NCBI RefSeq assembly: GCF_016908015.1
Contig: NZ_JAFBDB010000001.1
Coordinates: 806,001 to 870,000, forward strand
Direction of reading: 5' to 3'
Length of the DNA: 64,000 nt
Source: Clostridium pascui
GTDB taxonomy: Bacteria > Bacillota > Clostridia > Clostridiales > Clostridiaceae
The notes beneath the pieces were generated by a model. The model saw only the letters and a program-made list of their open reading frames with translations. It was not told the origin of the DNA and searched no databases. The position numbers and the translations under genes are program-made. Position 1 is the first letter of the stretch. Every line of letters begins with the position of its first letter. Below are positions 18,701-26,048 of the stretch, piece after piece.

Positions 18701-19212
18701 TTTAAAACAATATTGGTAGTTTTTACTGGAGTTTTAAAGAGAGGCTGATTATGAACTGAACCTAAGTATTTAAATTCGCCATCATTTTTGAATAATCTTG
18801 GTGAAGGATTCATTGCTGCTACATCTTCTCTACTTAAATTATTAAAATTTCTAATTTGAAATATTATAGTATTGTATGAATTTATATCCTTTGTTTTAAC
18901 TAATCTAATTAGTTCATCTGCATTAATCAATTCTTCATCAGCATCAATTATAAATATCCATTCCCCTTTTGCATAGGATATTGTTTTGTTTCTCATCTTA
19001 GAAAAATCATTATTCCATTTATGAAAATATATTTTATCCGTATAACTTTCTGCTATAAATACAGTATTATCTTTAGACCCAGTATCAACTATAATAAGTT
19101 CAGCAATTCCGAGTTCTGTTAAAGGTTTTAATTTATCTAGGCATCTTATCAAATTCTTTTCTTCGTCTTTTACCATCATACATATACTCATTTTATATTC
19201 ATATTTCAACAT
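15793..19212 (-). CDS. Two-domain flagellin-island glycosyltransferase with TPR-like middle
   Basis: This very large protein has 1139 residues from the ATG at 19212, which follows AGGGG. The N-terminal 200 residues are a GT-A (GT2) transferase: ICMMVKDEEKNLIRCLDKL, IIVDTGSKDNT and the IIDADEEL metal site (D90, D92). About 200-770 is all-helical with repeated degenerate TPR-like units (for example YYQFQLGVTYDMHGDKKEAYIEFKRAY), usual in Gram-positive GT2 proteins. The last 365 residues form a GT-B domain: IRVLIVCHFYS, SFWGSDF, FPMTYGDKSYS and HVPISDQLSGSMQETLYCGG, somewhat like WecF-type transferases. Two active sites could add two sugars in turn. Position between flagellin and the sugar-nucleotide genes points to flagellin O-glycosylation. 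It begins 36 bases beyond the flagellin terminator. Confidence 0.85.
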   Translation of the reverse strand: MLKYEYKMSICMMVKDEEKNLIRCLDKLKPLTELGIAELIIVDTGSKDNTVFIAESYTDKIYFHKWNNDFSKMRNKTISYAKGEWIFIIDADEELINADELIRLVKTKDINSYNTIIFQIRNFNNLSREDVAAMNPSPRLFKNDGEFKYLGSVHNQPLFKTPVKTTNIVLNHYGYILDDKELMEKKFIRTKSILEKELSQNPNNDYYQFQLGVTYDMHGDKKEAYIEFKRAYNMIKDKPYEYKQKRIYIYSSFARSASLNKMYDDVIAVCNEGINLRNDFVDLYYILAATQRVTGRYEDSISNLTTYINLIENFENLEISKDLTISFYNIDEASLESAYLNLFLNYFDIGDYIKAKDCIHYIKNESKKIYCYGLLIQYMEIDLELMNFYNSMDLNNRIALSEIIENEMKNFDQQKQIRIRSVFSEINDQYGIYNKIMLESNNYNSEKLYDVMLSLINKIDINQAPDYFGNLIYFILNKKENIYNILSHISEKNIERFLKYCYVKSKNLPEIIKECLSDSKNLDDYNLDTLRITKNLLKSILIFNEDTKPLKEIFYLYLKIGIEYIDKIYRTEIIEDEMIYNVDEESGFFILMHKAEKFKQSNFKEYVKYLRKTLLVCPYLKDYIEMLSKDVENEINKKNNEFEQYKIEVKNTIKALIENNRLEDAKVIIQDYKKIVLNDIDVFSMEAVIAIMEDRFDKAEQIIKNGINTDPNFGDLYYNLAYINKLNNNKDYLRYLCISYNRIKSEENKLAIKNEIIEAYNIDNRQVSKKISPIRVLIVCHFYSIFSVELIENLYKNYNIEFEMLTMDSNYLGLHSKGIIKNVYVYDKLQQLEKCLESMKKFDIVNIHFVSSFYNTVAKKLKKISNNLICSFWGSDFYRINEVERKEQKIILNEANCITFCNEEMGEKFNSLNKNKYLKKIKFVRFGLAPLNEIKNIKDSKIDVDIIKHELHIPKNKIVVVCGYSSTPAHNHVEIIENLIKLDSDLLSKLFFVFPMTYGDKSYSNKLKAMLEDTNLNYKVFDTYMSNEEVAKLRIISEIMIHVPISDQLSGSMQETLYCGGIVITGSWLPYRVLREKNIRYIEVNKIQEINEKITYAVNNLDELMNQNELNHLKIWKLSSWDKNTEKWFDIYNELTERG

Positions 19213-19242
19213 AGTCACCCCTATAATTTTGTACTTATGATA

Positions 19243-19272
19243 TAAAAAGAGCCCTGTTCCATACAGGGCTCT
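19243..19272 (-). terminator. Terminator between flagellin and the glycosylation operon
   Basis: A 10-bp perfect stem (19248-19257 with 19263-19272) with a 5-base loop is followed on the minus strand by TTTTTATA, 8 bases after the flagellin stop. Confidence 0.85.
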
Positions 19273-19279
19273 AAAAGTT

Positions 19280-20092
19280 TTATCTTAATAATTGAAGTAC
19301 TCCTTGTGGAGCTTGGTTTGCCTGAGCAAGCATTGCTTGAGCTGCTTGATTTAATATATTGTTTTTTGAGAAATTCATCATTTCTTTTGCCATATCTACA
19401 TCTCTAACTCTTGATTCAGCTGATTGTAAATTTTCTGATGATGTATTTAAGTTATTTATTGTGTGCTCTAATCTGTTTTGGTTTGCTCCAAGTTTTGCTC
19501 TTTCTGCTGATACTTTCTTTATTGCAGCGTCAACTGTGGATATTGCTGTTGTTGCATTAGTTGCTGTATCAACTGTAATTCCATCAACACCTAAATTTGC
19601 TGCTGACATACCACTAATTGATAATGTTATTGTTTGAGATTTATTAGCACCAATTTGGAAAGACTTATCCGCAAAGGTATTATCTAATAATTTTTGAGTA
19701 TTAAATTCAGTTTGGCTAGATATTCTTGTTATTTCCTTATTTAGTTCATCAATTTCACTTTTTATAGCAGTTCTATCATCTGTAACATTTGTATCATTAG
19801 ATGCCTGTACTGATAATTCTCTCATTCTCTGTAAAATTGAGTGAGTTTCAGTTAAAGCTCCTTCTGCTGTTTGAATAAGTGATATTGCATCTTGAGAGTT
19901 TCTTGATGCTTGATCAAGTCCTCTGATCTGTCCTCTCATTTTTTCTGAAATAGCAAGACCAGCTGCGTCATCTCCAGCTCTGTTGATTCTTAAACCTGAA
20001 GAAAGCTTTTCCATTGACTTTCCTGCTGCATTTGTGTTCATAGCCATGTTTCTGTGTGCATTCATAGCATTCATGTTGTGATTGATAATCAT
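19280..20092 (-). CDS. Canonical flagellin
   Basis: This 270-residue flagellin, with no extra domain, is probably the major filament subunit. It has the complete consensus at both ends: MIINHNMNAMNAHRNM and KLSSGLRINRAGDDAAGLAI at the start, ILNQAAQAMLAQANQAPQGVLQLLR at the end. The central part (about 130-200) is short and rich in Ser, Thr and Ala, which in clostridial flagellins carries O-linked glycans. The ATG follows AAGGAGGA. The unit has its own sigma-D promoter, a likely CsrA hairpin in its leader and a strong terminator, and the glycosylation operon follows at once. Confidence 0.95.
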   Translation of the reverse strand: MIINHNMNAMNAHRNMAMNTNAAGKSMEKLSSGLRINRAGDDAAGLAISEKMRGQIRGLDQASRNSQDAISLIQTAEGALTETHSILQRMRELSVQASNDTNVTDDRTAIKSEIDELNKEITRISSQTEFNTQKLLDNTFADKSFQIGANKSQTITLSISGMSAANLGVDGITVDTATNATTAISTVDAAIKKVSAERAKLGANQNRLEHTINNLNTSSENLQSAESRVRDVDMAKEMMNFSKNNILNQAAQAMLAQANQAPQGVLQLLR

Positions 20093-20100
20093 AATAAAAT

Positions 20101-20138
20101 TCCTCCTTGAATTTCAATTTGCGGAAATCCTTTTCCAC
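20101..20138 (-). promoter_or_regulatory. Candidate CsrA-binding leader of the canonical flagellin
   Basis: On the transcript GUGGAAA (20138-20132) pairs with UUUCCGC (20127-20121) and leaves AGGA as the four-base loop. A second GGA-rich site, AGGAGGA, is the ribosome site itself (20107-20101). A GGA in a hairpin loop plus one at the Shine-Dalgarno is the layout described for CsrA repression of Bacillus subtilis hag. csrA and fliW lie 4.2 kb away. Confidence 0.65.
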
Positions 20139-20161
20139 TTTTTTTATTTGTTATACTTAAT

Positions 20162-20188
20162 ATATCGTTAAGCTTTTCTATTGCTTAA
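20162..20188 (-). promoter_or_regulatory. Sigma-D promoter of the canonical flagellin
   Basis: Minus strand: TTAA (20188-20185), 15 bases, AACGATAT (20169-20162). It has the same spacing and CGATA core as the other four flagellar promoters found here. Confidence 0.6.
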
Positions 20189-20207
20189 TAGCTTTTTTAA
20201 AATTTTT

Positions 20208-20546
20208 TTAAATTTTTTTATTAAAAAACACTGAGTCTACTGCAAACTTTTTATTATAGCTTTTATTTGCATTTTTCGAGACTCTTAGTTCATCTATATG
20301 CTTACGAATAGCTGATTTTTTTTCATTTGATAATTTTATTAACTTTTGATTTAACACTAATATATCTAAATTCCTGCATAAGCATAAAAACTCCTCTTTA
20401 GAGTATGTTAGTTTGTTTATTTCCTCTATTACATTTTGCCTATCAGATAATAGAATATCTAATCTATCATAATCTTCTTTTTCAACATTAGTTATAAGCT
20501 CTAAAGTTAGATTTTTATAATTAATTAGTTCTTCTTTTAAATTCAT
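20208..20546 (-). CDS. FliT-like flagellar chaperone
   Basis: This 112-residue, fully helical, highly charged protein (MNLKEELINYKNLTLELITNVE) follows fliD by 34 bases. FliT-type chaperones are short helical proteins encoded just after fliD or fliS that hold the cap protein before export. Sequence conservation in FliT is very low, so the assignment rests mainly on size, helical character and position. The start has a GGAGAG ribosome site. It is the last gene of the long flgM operon. Confidence 0.65.
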   Translation of the reverse strand: MNLKEELINYKNLTLELITNVEKEDYDRLDILLSDRQNVIEEINKLTYSKEEFLCLCRNLDILVLNQKLIKLSNEKKSAIRKHIDELRVSKNANKSYNKKFAVDSVFFNKKI

Positions 20547-20580
20547 GATAAACTCTCCATATTAAGTTTATTCACCATAC

Positions 20581-23151
20581 TTAGCTCAATCCAAGCTGAC
20601 TAGCTAACCAGCTGCTTTGAGAATTCATATTATTCATTGCAGTTTCTAATTGTGCAAATTTCTTATAATATGCTTCTTCTTTATCATATATTCTTTCAAG
20701 CATTCCATCTATTCGAGTCTTCCTATCTTCAATTTGATTAGTAAGAGTATTCTTAAATTCAGTAAAATCTCCTTTAATCCCTGCTATTTCTAAAAGAGTC
20801 CCCTTTTTACCATTGTTATCTCTATAAGTTGATATATTGTCTTCAAAAATATCACTTAATCTATTGAAAATTCCTTCTTCGTTATATCTTACTTTTCTCT
20901 TATCACTTGTCATAGATCGTGAATAATAACTTTCACTTGTAGATTTTTGTATAAACAAACTCATTACTTTATTCGGATCATTTTTTAAAGCTTCTGTTAA
21001 CTTTTCTTCATCTATAATTATCTTTCCTCTTTGAGATACATCTGATGAGGTGTTTAATCCTATTTCGAAGAAAGTAGTTCCCGCACCCTCGACATTGTCT
21101 GTAAATGCTCTTCTCATTTGACGAAGCATATTTTCTAAAGTACTATCTCCTGAAAGTATTCCTTGTTTAGCTTTTACTTCCCACTTTTCTATTTGTTCGT
21201 CACCCATGTCTTCTTTTTGATCATCGGTAAGCGGCAAATATGTGTACTGTTTCTTTTCTTCGACTACACTTGAAATTTTCCCAATGAGTTCATTATAGCT
21301 ATTTATAAATTCTTTAATCTTATTCAATGTACCATCATTATCACCTTTAACTCCAAATGTTACTTCTCCAGTAGGCTTACTATTCAATGTGTAGCTAATA
21401 CCATCAACTGCAAAGTTATTAGAACTTTGAATAATTGTATTACTTGAACCATTGGGTTGTGTTATCTTTACAACTACATCTTTACCATCTACAGCTGTTG
21501 CATTTCCAAATAAATTTTCTATAAACTTATTATCATCTGTTATTGTGATTTTCTGACTTGAACCTGTATCTTTTGAAGTCATATAAAATTTTCTATCTAA
21601 TTGGCTATAAGATATATCAACATTTGAACCTTTGGAAATATCACTTAAAATATCAGAAATACTTTTATTCTTGGCACCTATATAAGTTTTTCCATCCTTG
21701 GTAACATCAGTTGCACTAGTAAAATCATACAAATATTCTTTATCATTTATAGTAAAAGTTACTTTAGATATGTCTATGCCATTATTGTTTATATAATCAT
21801 TACTACCAAAATCTACTCCTGAATCCATGATTAGATTAATCATTTTATCACTATTGCTTTGATCTAGTTTAAAGCCACTTGATATTCCAAGTGTTTTAGC
21901 CGCATTACCTGTTACGGTTATTTGACTACTAGTGGTAGAATTAAATAAAAGTTTTCCATCAGCCGATTTGGATACACTGATAGTGCTTAATAATGGCTCA
22001 GTGCCAGACTTAGCTTGCAACTTATTATTGATTTCAGATATAAGTGTGTCAGTATCGTAAACACCTGCTGTTAATCCATCTAAACTAATAGTCGTTGATG
22101 ATGTTCCACCACTGAATATTGTAAAAGATAATGTATCATTTACTCCTGTAATTATTCTCTTATCAAAAGATAAAGTATCACTATCAGATATAGTTGGATT
22201 TGAAAACTGTTCAGCACTTGCTCCTGTACTTCCTAAGGTCACTTTAGTATCAAATTTTATTACACTATTGTCACTAAATTTTGCTGTTCCAACTACACTA
22301 ACATTATCTTTATCAGTAAAAGTTATATTTTGTCCATCAGCTGATTGCGCTTTATAACCTCCTGTTAATTTACTCGTTATCTTAGATGACAACTCTTCTA
22401 AAGTATAACTCCCATTATCTATAGTTATATTTTGAGTTGTTCCATTAACATCAATTGTTAAATTTTTATTTGTATCATCTATAGTAATCTTTTTAAGAAG
22501 TTTAATTGAACCGTCTTTTACTACTGCTTTAACATCATCACTAAGTTTCTTCTCACCACTTATATCTATCGAAGACATGTCCTTATTGATTTGTGTAGCT
22601 AAATCATTTAGATTAGCATAAGTTCCTGATGTTATAGTTACATTGTGGCTTACACCACTCTTATCAGTAACACTTAAAATATCGTTATAGTTTGTAGCGT
22701 CTACGTTTTTTATAACTATTGGAAACGAAAGTCCTGTGGTAGCTTCTTTTACATTTATATTTTTGGCTGCTGTAAGAGATGCTTTGGTTGCTATACTTTC
22801 AGAAGTTACTTCTATCTTATAATTCCCTTCTATAGCTCCAGTTGCAGCTTTAGCCGAAACTGAAGTATTTGATACATCTGAAGGAGTTACTTGAAAAGCT
22901 GAAAAGTTATTACTTGACAATATATAGTCCTTTGACAGCACATCAAAATATTTACTTTTAAGTGAATTTATCTGTCCTATATAATCTCTATATGCCTCTT
23001 GCTTCCATTGAAGTATTTGTTGCTGCTGCTTTACCTTATCTACTCTGGCATAATATGCAGTCATCATTTGTTTTATTGCCGCATCTGTATCTATGCCAGT
23101 AGCCATTCCAGTAACTCTTAATTTGTTGCTTGCTGATGTGATACTACTCAT
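20581..23151 (-). CDS. fliD: Flagellar filament cap protein FliD (long form)
   Basis: FliD forms the cap under which flagellin subunits fold. The N-terminus MSSITSASNKLRVTGMATGIDTDAAIKQMM and the C-terminal coiled region (KTRIDGMLERIYDKEEAYYKKFAQLETAMNNMNSQSSWL) are diagnostic. At 856 residues it is much longer than typical FliD (about 450-650). The extra length lies in the central exposed part (about 110-640), which is rich in Ser, Thr, Asp and Asn and contains repeated beta-rich units of the 'flagellin hook IN' type (ITIDDTNKNLTIDVNGTTQNI, YNDILSVTDKSGVSHNVTI). Exposed domains of FliD vary among strains and may be surface-active. It starts at ATG after AAAGGA. Confidence 0.95.
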   Translation of the reverse strand: MSSITSASNKLRVTGMATGIDTDAAIKQMMTAYYARVDKVKQQQQILQWKQEAYRDYIGQINSLKSKYFDVLSKDYILSSNNFSAFQVTPSDVSNTSVSAKAATGAIEGNYKIEVTSESIATKASLTAAKNINVKEATTGLSFPIVIKNVDATNYNDILSVTDKSGVSHNVTITSGTYANLNDLATQINKDMSSIDISGEKKLSDDVKAVVKDGSIKLLKKITIDDTNKNLTIDVNGTTQNITIDNGSYTLEELSSKITSKLTGGYKAQSADGQNITFTDKDNVSVVGTAKFSDNSVIKFDTKVTLGSTGASAEQFSNPTISDSDTLSFDKRIITGVNDTLSFTIFSGGTSSTTISLDGLTAGVYDTDTLISEINNKLQAKSGTEPLLSTISVSKSADGKLLFNSTTSSQITVTGNAAKTLGISSGFKLDQSNSDKMINLIMDSGVDFGSNDYINNNGIDISKVTFTINDKEYLYDFTSATDVTKDGKTYIGAKNKSISDILSDISKGSNVDISYSQLDRKFYMTSKDTGSSQKITITDDNKFIENLFGNATAVDGKDVVVKITQPNGSSNTIIQSSNNFAVDGISYTLNSKPTGEVTFGVKGDNDGTLNKIKEFINSYNELIGKISSVVEEKKQYTYLPLTDDQKEDMGDEQIEKWEVKAKQGILSGDSTLENMLRQMRRAFTDNVEGAGTTFFEIGLNTSSDVSQRGKIIIDEEKLTEALKNDPNKVMSLFIQKSTSESYYSRSMTSDKRKVRYNEEGIFNRLSDIFEDNISTYRDNNGKKGTLLEIAGIKGDFTEFKNTLTNQIEDRKTRIDGMLERIYDKEEAYYKKFAQLETAMNNMNSQSSWLASQLGLS

Positions 23152-23183
23152 TTTAAACAGTCCTTTCTATATATATTTTAAAT

Positions 23184-23570
23184 TTACTTCACCACTTTAG
23201 AAAGTTTATATGTTTCATTCCAAGTATCTCTAATATCTTCTATTAGTGGAATAACTTCATCAACAATTTTTACATCTTTTTTAATATTAGCTTCAGTTAA
23301 CTTTCTAACAATAAAGTCATAAATACTCATTAAATTTTGTCCCCATTCTCCAGCTTGGCTAACATCTAATGTAGCCATTAACTCATAAAATATATCTTGA
23401 GTTTTAACTAAATTACTGTGGGCCTTAGTAATGTTTCTTTCTTCAATGCCTTGTCTTCCTATTTTAGCAAACTTTACTGCTCCATCGACAAGCATTAAAA
23501 GTAGCTGCTCCCTTGAAGCAAAATTTACGCTATTTGTTTTATACGCATTATATGCATTATTTCCATACAT
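23184..23570 (-). CDS. fliS: Flagellin export chaperone FliS
   Basis: This 128-residue four-helix chaperone binds the disordered C-terminus of flagellin in the cytosol and delivers it to the export gate. Characteristic are MYGNNAYNAYKTNSV at the N-terminus, REQLLLMLVDGAVKFAKIG and the helix ELMATLDVSQAGEWGQNLMSIYDFIVRKLTEAN. The ATG at 23570 follows GGGAGG; five upstream codons in frame contain that site and are not coding. It lies 32 bases upstream of fliD. Confidence 0.95.
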   Translation of the reverse strand: MYGNNAYNAYKTNSVNFASREQLLLMLVDGAVKFAKIGRQGIEERNITKAHSNLVKTQDIFYELMATLDVSQAGEWGQNLMSIYDFIVRKLTEANIKKDVKIVDEVIPLIEDIRDTWNETYKLSKVVK

Positions 23571-23600
23571 ATATAGACCTCCCATTTATAAAGCTACATA

Positions 23601-23918
23601 TTATCTTTTAGTATCTAGAAACCTTCCTGAAGTTAAACTTTCTTTATCTTTACTCTCTATAGAAGCTTCTATATTCACAACTTTCATCTTTACTGCTTCA
23701 ATTAGAATCTTATTTCCTTTTTTATTTTCCTTATCTTCTTTATCCTGTTGTTTTGCCTTTTTCAAACTCTTTGAAAATTCATTCTTACTCTTTCCTTCTG
23801 GATTCCCTCCATCTTTTTTTATTGATATTTCATCTTTTCTATGGACAACTCCATCCCTAACAGAATCCTCAATTCTTTGACGAACATCCAAATCCACTTT
23901 ATTGAGTTTGTATTCCAT
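23601..23918 (-). CDS. Unknown small flagellar-operon protein
   Basis: I do not recognise this family. The 105-residue protein is strongly charged (Lys, Asp, Glu) with a low-complexity middle (KKDGGNPEGKSKNEFSKSLKKAKQQDKEDKENKKGNK) and a C-terminal segment ILIEAVKMKVVNIEASIESKD that could form a helix. There is no signal peptide or membrane span. Its ATG directly follows the flaG stop codon (TAAATG), so translation is coupled. Fixed position between flaG and fliS implies a flagellar assembly or export role, possibly as an export-linked protein, but nothing more can be said. Confidence 0.65.
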   Translation of the reverse strand: MEYKLNKVDLDVRQRIEDSVRDGVVHRKDEISIKKDGGNPEGKSKNEFSKSLKKAKQQDKEDKENKKGNKILIEAVKMKVVNIEASIESKDKESLTSGRFLDTKR

Positions 23919-24272
23919 TTAGGCCTTTTCATCCATAACTAATCCTGCTAGTTCACAAAGCTTGTCCACCATATCAATAAGTTTTTTGGGAGGGAGTTCC
24001 TTTATTACTTCTTTTGTGATACTATCAACTATCTTTATAGTCATACTTTTAGACTTTCCGTAAAGTTCATATTCTATATGAATATTTTTATCTTCAAAAA
24101 GCTTGTTTAACTTTTCTGCTGCCTTTTCTACATCTGATAACTTAATCTCTTTTTCTAAATTATTATTTATCTCCTCACGGTTAACATTATTATTTATGAT
24201 TGCCTCATTTGAGCTTTTTAAGCTTATGTCAAAATCTCTTTGTCCTCCTTGACTTAACACTTTAACATCCAT
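23919..24272 (-). CDS. flaG: FlaG family protein
   Basis: This 117-residue protein matches the FlaG family in its C-terminal half: KLNKLFEDKNIHIEYELYGKSKSMTIKIVDSITKEVIKELPPKKLIDMV, i.e. the 'v.v.D..T.EVIrqiPpe' pattern. The N-terminal 40 residues are Asn-rich and less conserved. FlaG proteins are associated with control of filament length in other bacteria. It lies between csrA and the unknown 105-residue gene in the flgM operon. Confidence 0.85.
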   Translation of the reverse strand: MDVKVLSQGGQRDFDISLKSSNEAIINNNVNREEINNNLEKEIKLSDVEKAAEKLNKLFEDKNIHIEYELYGKSKSMTIKIVDSITKEVIKELPPKKLIDMVDKLCELAGLVMDEKA

Positions 24273-24297
24273 GCTTTAGACACCCCTTATATTACTT

Positions 24298-24516
24298 TTA
24301 TTTTCCTTTAAGGTTTTTAAGTATTGACATGTCAATTTTTGCAGCTTCCTTGTTTTCATTTTGAACTTCATTATATAGTTCTTTTCTTAGTATGGTTACT
24401 TCTTTAGGTGCAGATATAGCAATTTTTACAGATCCATCATCTATTTTTGCAATAGTTATTTCTATATTGTCTCCTATTAATATGGATTCTCCTTTTTTTC
24501 TTGTTACTACTAACAT
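24298..24516 (-). CDS. csrA: Translational regulator CsrA
   Basis: CsrA is a 72-residue dimeric RNA-binding protein that represses translation by binding GGA motifs, classically on the flagellin mRNA of Gram-positives. The sequence [22 protein letters not shown] is canonical and the RNA-contacting arginine R44 (TILRKELY) is present. The start codon overlaps the last codons of fliW (ATGTTAG, 7 bases shared), tying its synthesis to that of its antagonist. A probable target hairpin is found in the canonical flagellin leader in this window. Confidence 0.97.
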   Translation of the reverse strand: MLVVTRKKGESILIGDNIEITIAKIDDGSVKIAISAPKEVTILRKELYNEVQNENKEAAKIDMSILKNLKGK

Positions 24517-24947
24517 GAACTTTCCTCCTTAAAAAGGGGCTCTTTTATTCTGTATTTTTCGTTATCTAGTATTATTTGTTCCCCAACTTTTCCTTTTATA
24601 TTTATTATTATTGGAGCTTTCATGTTAATTGTGATATTTTTTACATTGCTATTTAAGGTAACCGTATTTAAAACTAGTATTTCTTCATGGGAATTTACAC
24701 TTAATTCATTTATTTTCTCATCTGATAGTTTGAATTCATAAGTTTCGTCTACATGAAAAGGAGATATGGCAGGTATTCCAACTTCTATATCTTCTACTGA
24801 AATTAAGATGCTAAATACCTCATTATCTTCAAATGGGACTACTATAAATTTCTTTAGATTTTCAAATCCAGGAAGCCCTTTTTTAAATGTAATTATATCT
24901 TCTTCATTATATTCAATTGTACCATGGTACTTTGTAATAAGTTGCAT
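24510..24947 (-). CDS. fliW: Flagellar assembly factor FliW (CsrA antagonist)
   Basis: FliW (145 residues) binds either flagellin or CsrA. When flagellin is scarce it frees the flagellin message by sequestering CsrA. Family signature: [35 protein letters not shown] and [21 protein letters not shown]. The ATG follows AGAGGGA. The 3' end overlaps csrA by 7 bases, and the gene follows flgL by 14 bases. Confidence 0.95.
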   Translation of the reverse strand: MQLITKYHGTIEYNEEDIITFKKGLPGFENLKKFIVVPFEDNEVFSILISVEDIEVGIPAISPFHVDETYEFKLSDEKINELSVNSHEEILVLNTVTLNSNVKNITINMKAPIIINIKGKVGEQIILDNEKYRIKEPLFKEESSC

Positions 24948-24961
24948 AAAAATCCCTCTTC

Positions 24962-25975
24962 CTATCTTAAGTAGTCCATTAAAGTTGGCTGTATTACTTT
25001 TGCACTAGTTTGAAGAGCTGCTATATATACTGTTTGCGCTGTAGCAAACTGCATAGTTTTTTCAGTTATATCTATGTCTTCAGTTTGAGAAAGTATATCA
25101 GTAAGATTCAAGTTTTCATCTAGGTTCTTTTCCTTTGCACTTTCCATAGCATTCATCTTTGCTCCTACTTGTGAACGCAGCTTTAATATATTATTTATTA
25201 CCGCATCCATATCCTCCAAATCCTGACCCGTTAACGCATCGCTGGCAGATGATAAGTTTTCTTCCCACCCACTGCCATCAGTATTTTCAAAATTTCCATC
25301 CAAATGCTTTACTATGTTTTCTAATATATCTTTAACATTCATATTTACTTCACCTGCAGCATTTGACTTTTTATATTTGAATTCCAAAATATCTGTAGCT
25401 GTAACATTATATTCTACTGTAACTCCTTGAGAGATTTCTGTAACCAGCCTTTCACTCATAATGCTTTCAGCATCATCTAGATTTGATCCATCTGAAGTTT
25501 TATAAGTTATAATATTATTGCTTTCCTCTTCCTTTATTCCCACAGGCTTTGACGTCCCTCTAGTTCCTCCAAATATGTATTTGCCGTCAAAACTTGCATT
25601 TAATGTTTGAGATATATTGCTTATAATCCCATTAACCTCATCCTTTATCTTTTGTTTTTCATCGCTTCCATAAGCTACATTACCGGCTGAAACCATAAGT
25701 TCTCTCATTCTTTGAAATTGGTTACCTAATTGATTTAATGCTGTGTCTGTTTGATCAAGCCAGTTTATAGTGTCCTTTATATTTTCGTTGTACTGCTTAT
25801 TCGAAGTTATATCAGTATGCATTTGCATAGCTCTTGCCACCTTAAAAGGATCATCAGAAGGTCTGCTAATTTCTTTGCCTGAGCTAAGCTGAGATTGAAG
25901 CTTCTTTAGATTTTGCAAATTGTTTTGCATATCGTATAAAAAGTTATTTGAAAGCATTTTATTTGTTACACGCAC
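24962..25975 (-). CDS. flgL: Hook-filament junction protein FlgL (HAP3)
   Basis: This 337-residue flagellin-like junction protein starts at GTG after AGGAGGACTATAAAA. The N-terminal helices (MRVTNKMLSNNFLYDMQNNL, LQSQLSSGKEISRPSDDPFKVARAM) and the C-terminal part (ITEKTMQFATAQTVYIAALQTSAKVIQPTLMDYL) are typical. It links FlgK to the flagellin filament outside the cell and is exported by the flagellar type III system. The gene order flgK-flgL-fliW-csrA is the classical Gram-positive one. Confidence 0.95.
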   Translation of the reverse strand: MRVTNKMLSNNFLYDMQNNLQNLKKLQSQLSSGKEISRPSDDPFKVARAMQMHTDITSNKQYNENIKDTINWLDQTDTALNQLGNQFQRMRELMVSAGNVAYGSDEKQKIKDEVNGIISNISQTLNASFDGKYIFGGTRGTSKPVGIKEEESNNIITYKTSDGSNLDDAESIMSERLVTEISQGVTVEYNVTATDILEFKYKKSNAAGEVNMNVKDILENIVKHLDGNFENTDGSGWEENLSSASDALTGQDLEDMDAVINNILKLRSQVGAKMNAMESAKEKNLDENLNLTDILSQTEDIDITEKTMQFATAQTVYIAALQTSAKVIQPTLMDYLR

Positions 25976-26048
25976 TTTTATAGTCCTCCTATCTTAACTA
26001 TAGTTTTTGTTCTTAGGTATATATACTTTTAGTAATTAGTGCTTATCA

